A stretch of 8,264 nt of DNA. Origin: CAKTOF01 sp964523945. GTDB lineage: Bacteria; Bacillota; Clostridia; Oscillospirales; Oscillospiraceae. The DNA lies in assembly GCA_964523945.1 (NCBI GenBank), contig CAZGBU010000094.1, positions 1 through 8,264 on the forward strand, given 5' to 3'. Shown here piece after piece: positions 6,570 to 8,264 of the stretch. Every line of letters begins with the position of its first letter. Within the stretch, counting starts at the first letter, position 1. The translations under genes and the position numbers were made by a program. The notes beneath the pieces are model-generated. The model was not told the origin of the DNA, did not search any database, and saw only the letters and a list, made by a program, of their open reading frames with translations.

Positions 6570-6785
6570 ATGCGGCACTGGGTTGCGCAGTTCCGGTATG
6601 ACGATGATCCAAACGAAGATCTGATCCGGGTCGGCTATGAAGGTACCGAAGCCGGTTTTGCCGTTTTGTGCGACGACGGCACAGATGATGATCTCGGCGT
6701 CTACATGACGGTGGAAGAGGTGCTTGACCGCATCGAAATGCTGTTCTCTGGCTTCCGGACCTTCCAGTGGCTGAAGCGTCCGTGA
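6570..6785 (+). CDS. Small acidic protein of unknown function
   Basis: A 71-residue protein I cannot assign to a family. It is strongly acidic, with Asp clusters YDDDPNED (10-17) and CDDGTDDD (34-41), and has a likely C-terminal helix (VEEVLDRIEMLFSGF) ending in a basic tail LKRP. There is no signal peptide or membrane segment, so it should be cytosolic. A clear ribosome site (AGAAGGTGA, 6557-6565) precedes the ATG, and the gene fits tightly between the lipoprotein and smpB, ending 11 bases before the smpB start. The smpB ribosome site overlaps its stop codon. The good ribosome site, compact spacing and absence of a better ORF on either strand support it as a real gene. Its place beside smpB hints at, but does not prove, a link to translation. 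Confidence 0.78.
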   Translation: MRHWVAQFRYDDDPNEDLIRVGYEGTEAGFAVLCDDGTDDDLGVYMTVEEVLDRIEMLFSGFRTFQWLKRP

Positions 6786-6796
6786 GGAGGCAGCTG

Positions 6797-7258
6797 ATGG
6801 CGCAGGACAGCATCAAAGTCGCTGCGAAAAATCGCAGTGCATATCACAACTATGAGGTTCTCGAGACGTTCGAGGCCGGCATCAAGTTGTTCGGGACGGA
6901 GGTCAAATCCATCCGGCTTGGGACACTGAATTTAAAAGACGCTTGGTGCGGCGTGAAAGACGGCGAGTTGTTTGTGCGCCAGATGCACATCAGCCCGTAC
7001 GAAAAAGGGAATATCTTCAACAAGGACCCGATGCGCCCGCGCAAGCTGCTAATGCACCGCAAGCAGATCAATTATCTCAACGCAAAGGTCCGGGACGGCT
7101 TTTCCATTATTCCGCTGTCGGTCTATTTTCGCGGACCGAGGGTCAAGCTGGAGCTTGGCCTGTGTCGCGGCAAAAAGCTCTATGACAAGCGCGAAAGCGC
7201 AGCAAAAAAAGACGCGCAGCGGCAGATGGACCGCGCGATGAAAGAAAGGAACGGTTGA
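6797..7258 (+). CDS. smpB: SsrA-binding protein SmpB
   Basis: A 153-residue RNA-binding OB-fold protein that binds tmRNA, is required for its delivery to stalled ribosomes, and acts in trans-translation. Family signatures are AAKNRSAYHNYEVLETFEAG (9-28), GTEVKSIR (33-40), NLKDAW (45-50), HISPYEKGN (64-72), RPRKLLMHRKQI (80-91) and GKKLYDKRE (125-133). The basic tail (about 134-153) would form the helix that enters the mRNA channel. The frame is open 10 codons further upstream, but that part lies inside the preceding gene; GAGGAGG (6784-6790) six bases before this ATG fixes the start. The length is normal. The stop is separated by a single base from the start of the cyclophilin gene, so the two are almost surely co-transcribed. 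Its RNA partner ssrA lies about 620 bases downstream. Confidence 0.97.
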   Translation: MAQDSIKVAAKNRSAYHNYEVLETFEAGIKLFGTEVKSIRLGTLNLKDAWCGVKDGELFVRQMHISPYEKGNIFNKDPMRPRKLLMHRKQINYLNAKVRDGFSIIPLSVYFRGPRVKLELGLCRGKKLYDKRESAAKKDAQRQMDRAMKERNG

Positions 7259-7259
7259 C

Positions 7260-7811
7260 ATGGAATCGAATCCGAAGAACCCAATTGCAACCATTGAGAT
7301 GGAGAATGGCGGTATCATCCAGTGTGAACTCTATCCGGACAAGGCGCCGGAATCGGTGCGCAATTTTATCGCGCTGGCCAACGCCGGCTTTTATAACGGT
7401 AAAATTTTCCATCGGGTCATTTCCGGCTTTATGATCCAGGGCGGCTGCCCGTTTGGCAATGGGATGGGCGGCCCTGGCTACTGCATTAAGGGCGAATTCA
7501 AACTCAACGGCGTCAACAACATCATCTCGCACAAGCGCGGCGTGCTCTCGATGGCGCGCTCGCAGGCGGCCAACTCCGCCGGAAGTCAGTTCTTTATCAT
7601 GCACGCCGACGGCGAATTCCTTGACGGGCAGTATGCGGCGTTCGGCCGTGTCATCTCCGACATGGAGGTCGTCGATGCGATCGCTGACGTCGAGACAGAT
7701 CGTGCGGATAAGCCGATCGAGGAGCAGAAAATGAAGTCCGTTACGGTTGACACACACGGTGTCGATTACCCTGCTCCGAACAAGCTGCCGGATCCATACG
7801 GCCGCACCTGA
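7260..7811 (+). CDS. Cyclophilin-type peptidyl-prolyl cis-trans isomerase
   Basis: A 183-residue cytosolic isomerase that catalyses cis-trans rotation at proline bonds during protein folding. The active-site residues of the cyclophilin fold are present: R52 in FHRV, F57 and Q60 in GFMIQGG, Q110 and F112 in SAGSQFFI, and L121 in FLDGQY. The position of the cyclosporin-contacting Trp of human cyclophilin A is F120, and its His is Y125; such changes are common in bacterial forms and usually lower cyclosporin affinity. There is no signal peptide. The C-terminus (HGVDYPAPNKLPDPYGRT) extends past the fold as a proline-rich tail. The start codon is one base after the smpB stop, with AAGGA (7246-7250) nine bases upstream, inside smpB. 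The stop lies 9 bases before the ssrA -35 box, with no terminator between them. Confidence 0.95.
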   Translation: MESNPKNPIATIEMENGGIIQCELYPDKAPESVRNFIALANAGFYNGKIFHRVISGFMIQGGCPFGNGMGGPGYCIKGEFKLNGVNNIISHKRGVLSMARSQAANSAGSQFFIMHADGEFLDGQYAAFGRVISDMEVVDAIADVETDRADKPIEEQKMKSVTVDTHGVDYPAPNKLPDPYGRT

Positions 7812-7820
7812 GCGTTTTGC

Positions 7821-7848
7821 TTGACAACGGCAGATTTCCTGCTATAAT
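7821..7848 (+). promoter_or_regulatory. Strong promoter of ssrA
   Basis: A perfect TTGACA (7821-7826), a 16-base spacer and a perfect TATAAT (7843-7848) preceded by TGC (7840-7842) give a near-ideal sigma-A promoter, as expected for an abundant stable RNA. Transcription would start near 7855, about 24 bases before the mature tmRNA 5' end. Some read-through from the cyclophilin gene is also likely. Confidence 0.92.
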
Positions 7849-7854
7849 AATGCC

Positions 7855-7872
7855 CCGCCGCAATTGCGGCGG
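7855..7872 (+). repeat. Perfect 18-bp palindrome in the pre-tmRNA leader
   Basis: CCGCCGCAATTGCGGCGG reads the same on both strands. In RNA it would form a 7-bp GC stem with an AAUU loop. It starts at the predicted transcription start and ends 6 bases before the mature 5' end of tmRNA. No T run follows on either strand, so it is not an intrinsic terminator. It may stabilise or position the precursor for 5' processing, or be a protein site. Confidence 0.75.
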
Positions 7873-7878
7873 CCTCAC

Positions 7879-8228
7879 GGGGGCGTACCGGTTTCGACGG
7901 GGGCAGTGAGGCAAGAGCAGCGGGCAGAGGCGCCTGGCCTCTATAAAACGGGCAACTTTCAAATTAACTGACAACGATAATCTCGTTCTGGCTGCTGCTT
8001 AATTAGCGGCCCATCCTCCCCGGAAGGACCACGAGCCGGGCTAGGGTGTGATTTCAGTGGTGACCGTGCGCACGTTAAGCTTTGCGCGTGCCATGCATCA
8101 TGAAGCTACCAAATCGCTCAGAATGACGGCTTTCGGTGTGATGAGGGAATGTAAATAACCGTCTGCGCCCGGAGATACTGTTGTCAAATTGTTTTCGGAC
8201 GGGGGTTCGACTCCCCCCGCCTCCACCA
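7879..8228 (+). ncRNA. ssrA: Transfer-messenger RNA (tmRNA, 10Sa RNA)
   Basis: This is a one-piece tmRNA of 350 bases that, with SmpB, rescues stalled ribosomes and tags the nascent protein for proteolysis. The 5' end GGGGGCG pairs with CGCCTCC near the 3' end (8218-8224) to make the 7-bp acceptor stem, including one G-U pair, followed by A and an encoded CCA (8226-8228). The conserved 5' segment GTACCGGTTTCGACGGGG is present, and so is a T-arm, with a GGGGG/CCCCC stem around TTCGACT (8201-8217). The tag reading frame ends DNDNLVLAAA with TAA at 8000-8002. The resume codon is either GAC at 7970 (10-residue tag) or GCA at 7952 (16-residue tag, ATFKLTDNDNLVLAAA). G/C-rich pseudoknot segments follow the tag. 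No terminator is visible in the 36 bases left after it. Confidence 0.97.
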
Positions 8229-8264
8229 ATTCGATCGCTGGTCGAACCCGTGCAATGGCGCTTG

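Noticed and set aside
7143..7757. Minus-strand open frame of 204 codons opposite smpB and the cyclophilin gene
   Set aside because: It is a shadow of two strongly conserved genes and shows no recognisable domain.
8206..8264. tmRNA 3' end as a phage or island attachment site
   Set aside because: This site is often used by integrases, but no integrase gene or second copy of the tmRNA end is in the window, and only 36 bases follow.

Overview
The window looks like a chromosomal segment of a fairly GC-rich member of the Clostridia (Bacillota), possibly Oscillospirales/Ruminococcaceae. This is inferred from the strong Shine-Dalgarno sequences, near-consensus sigma-A promoters, the style of the metal ATPases, dCTP deaminase, SmpB and tmRNA, and moderately high GC content; no taxonomic marker settles it. 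There is no sign of a mobile element, CRISPR array or phage gene.

Left half (about 1-4990, minus strand): two separate heavy-metal efflux units. The upstream one is a three-gene operon: an ArsR/SmtB-family metal sensor (4551-4919), a free-standing 73-residue heavy-metal-associated (HMA) protein (4333-4554) and a Zn/Cd/Pb-class P1B-ATPase (2480-4336). The genes overlap by 4 nt at each junction. A promoter with tandem CATATG-centred operators precedes the operon and a clear intrinsic terminator ends it. The second unit is copA, a Cu(+)-exporting P1B-ATPase (46-2367). It has its own consensus promoter and a GC-rich inverted repeat resembling a CsoR operator at its transcription start. The zinc/cadmium ATPase lacks an N-terminal metal-binding domain, and the neighbouring small protein probably supplies it.

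Right half (about 4990-8264, plus strand): dCTP deaminase (5048-5584) is transcribed divergently from the metal operon, from a back-to-back promoter. A second promoter starts a compact cluster: an unrecognised lipoprotein (5688-6536), a small acidic orphan protein (6570-6785), smpB (6797-7258) and a cyclophilin peptidyl-prolyl isomerase (7260-7811). The tmRNA gene ssrA (7879-8228) follows from its own strong promoter, with a perfect palindrome in the short pre-tmRNA leader. SmpB and tmRNA are the two partners of trans-translation, so their proximity is functional.

No wholly new system is evident. The points most worth following are the split zinc ATPase with its free HMA subunit, the layered operator of the metal operon, the candidate CsoR site on copA, the unusual tmRNA tag ending in Ala-Ala-Ala with an ambiguous resume codon, and the two uncharacterised genes upstream of smpB. 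No stretch over about 130 bases lacks a gene or an assigned regulatory element.
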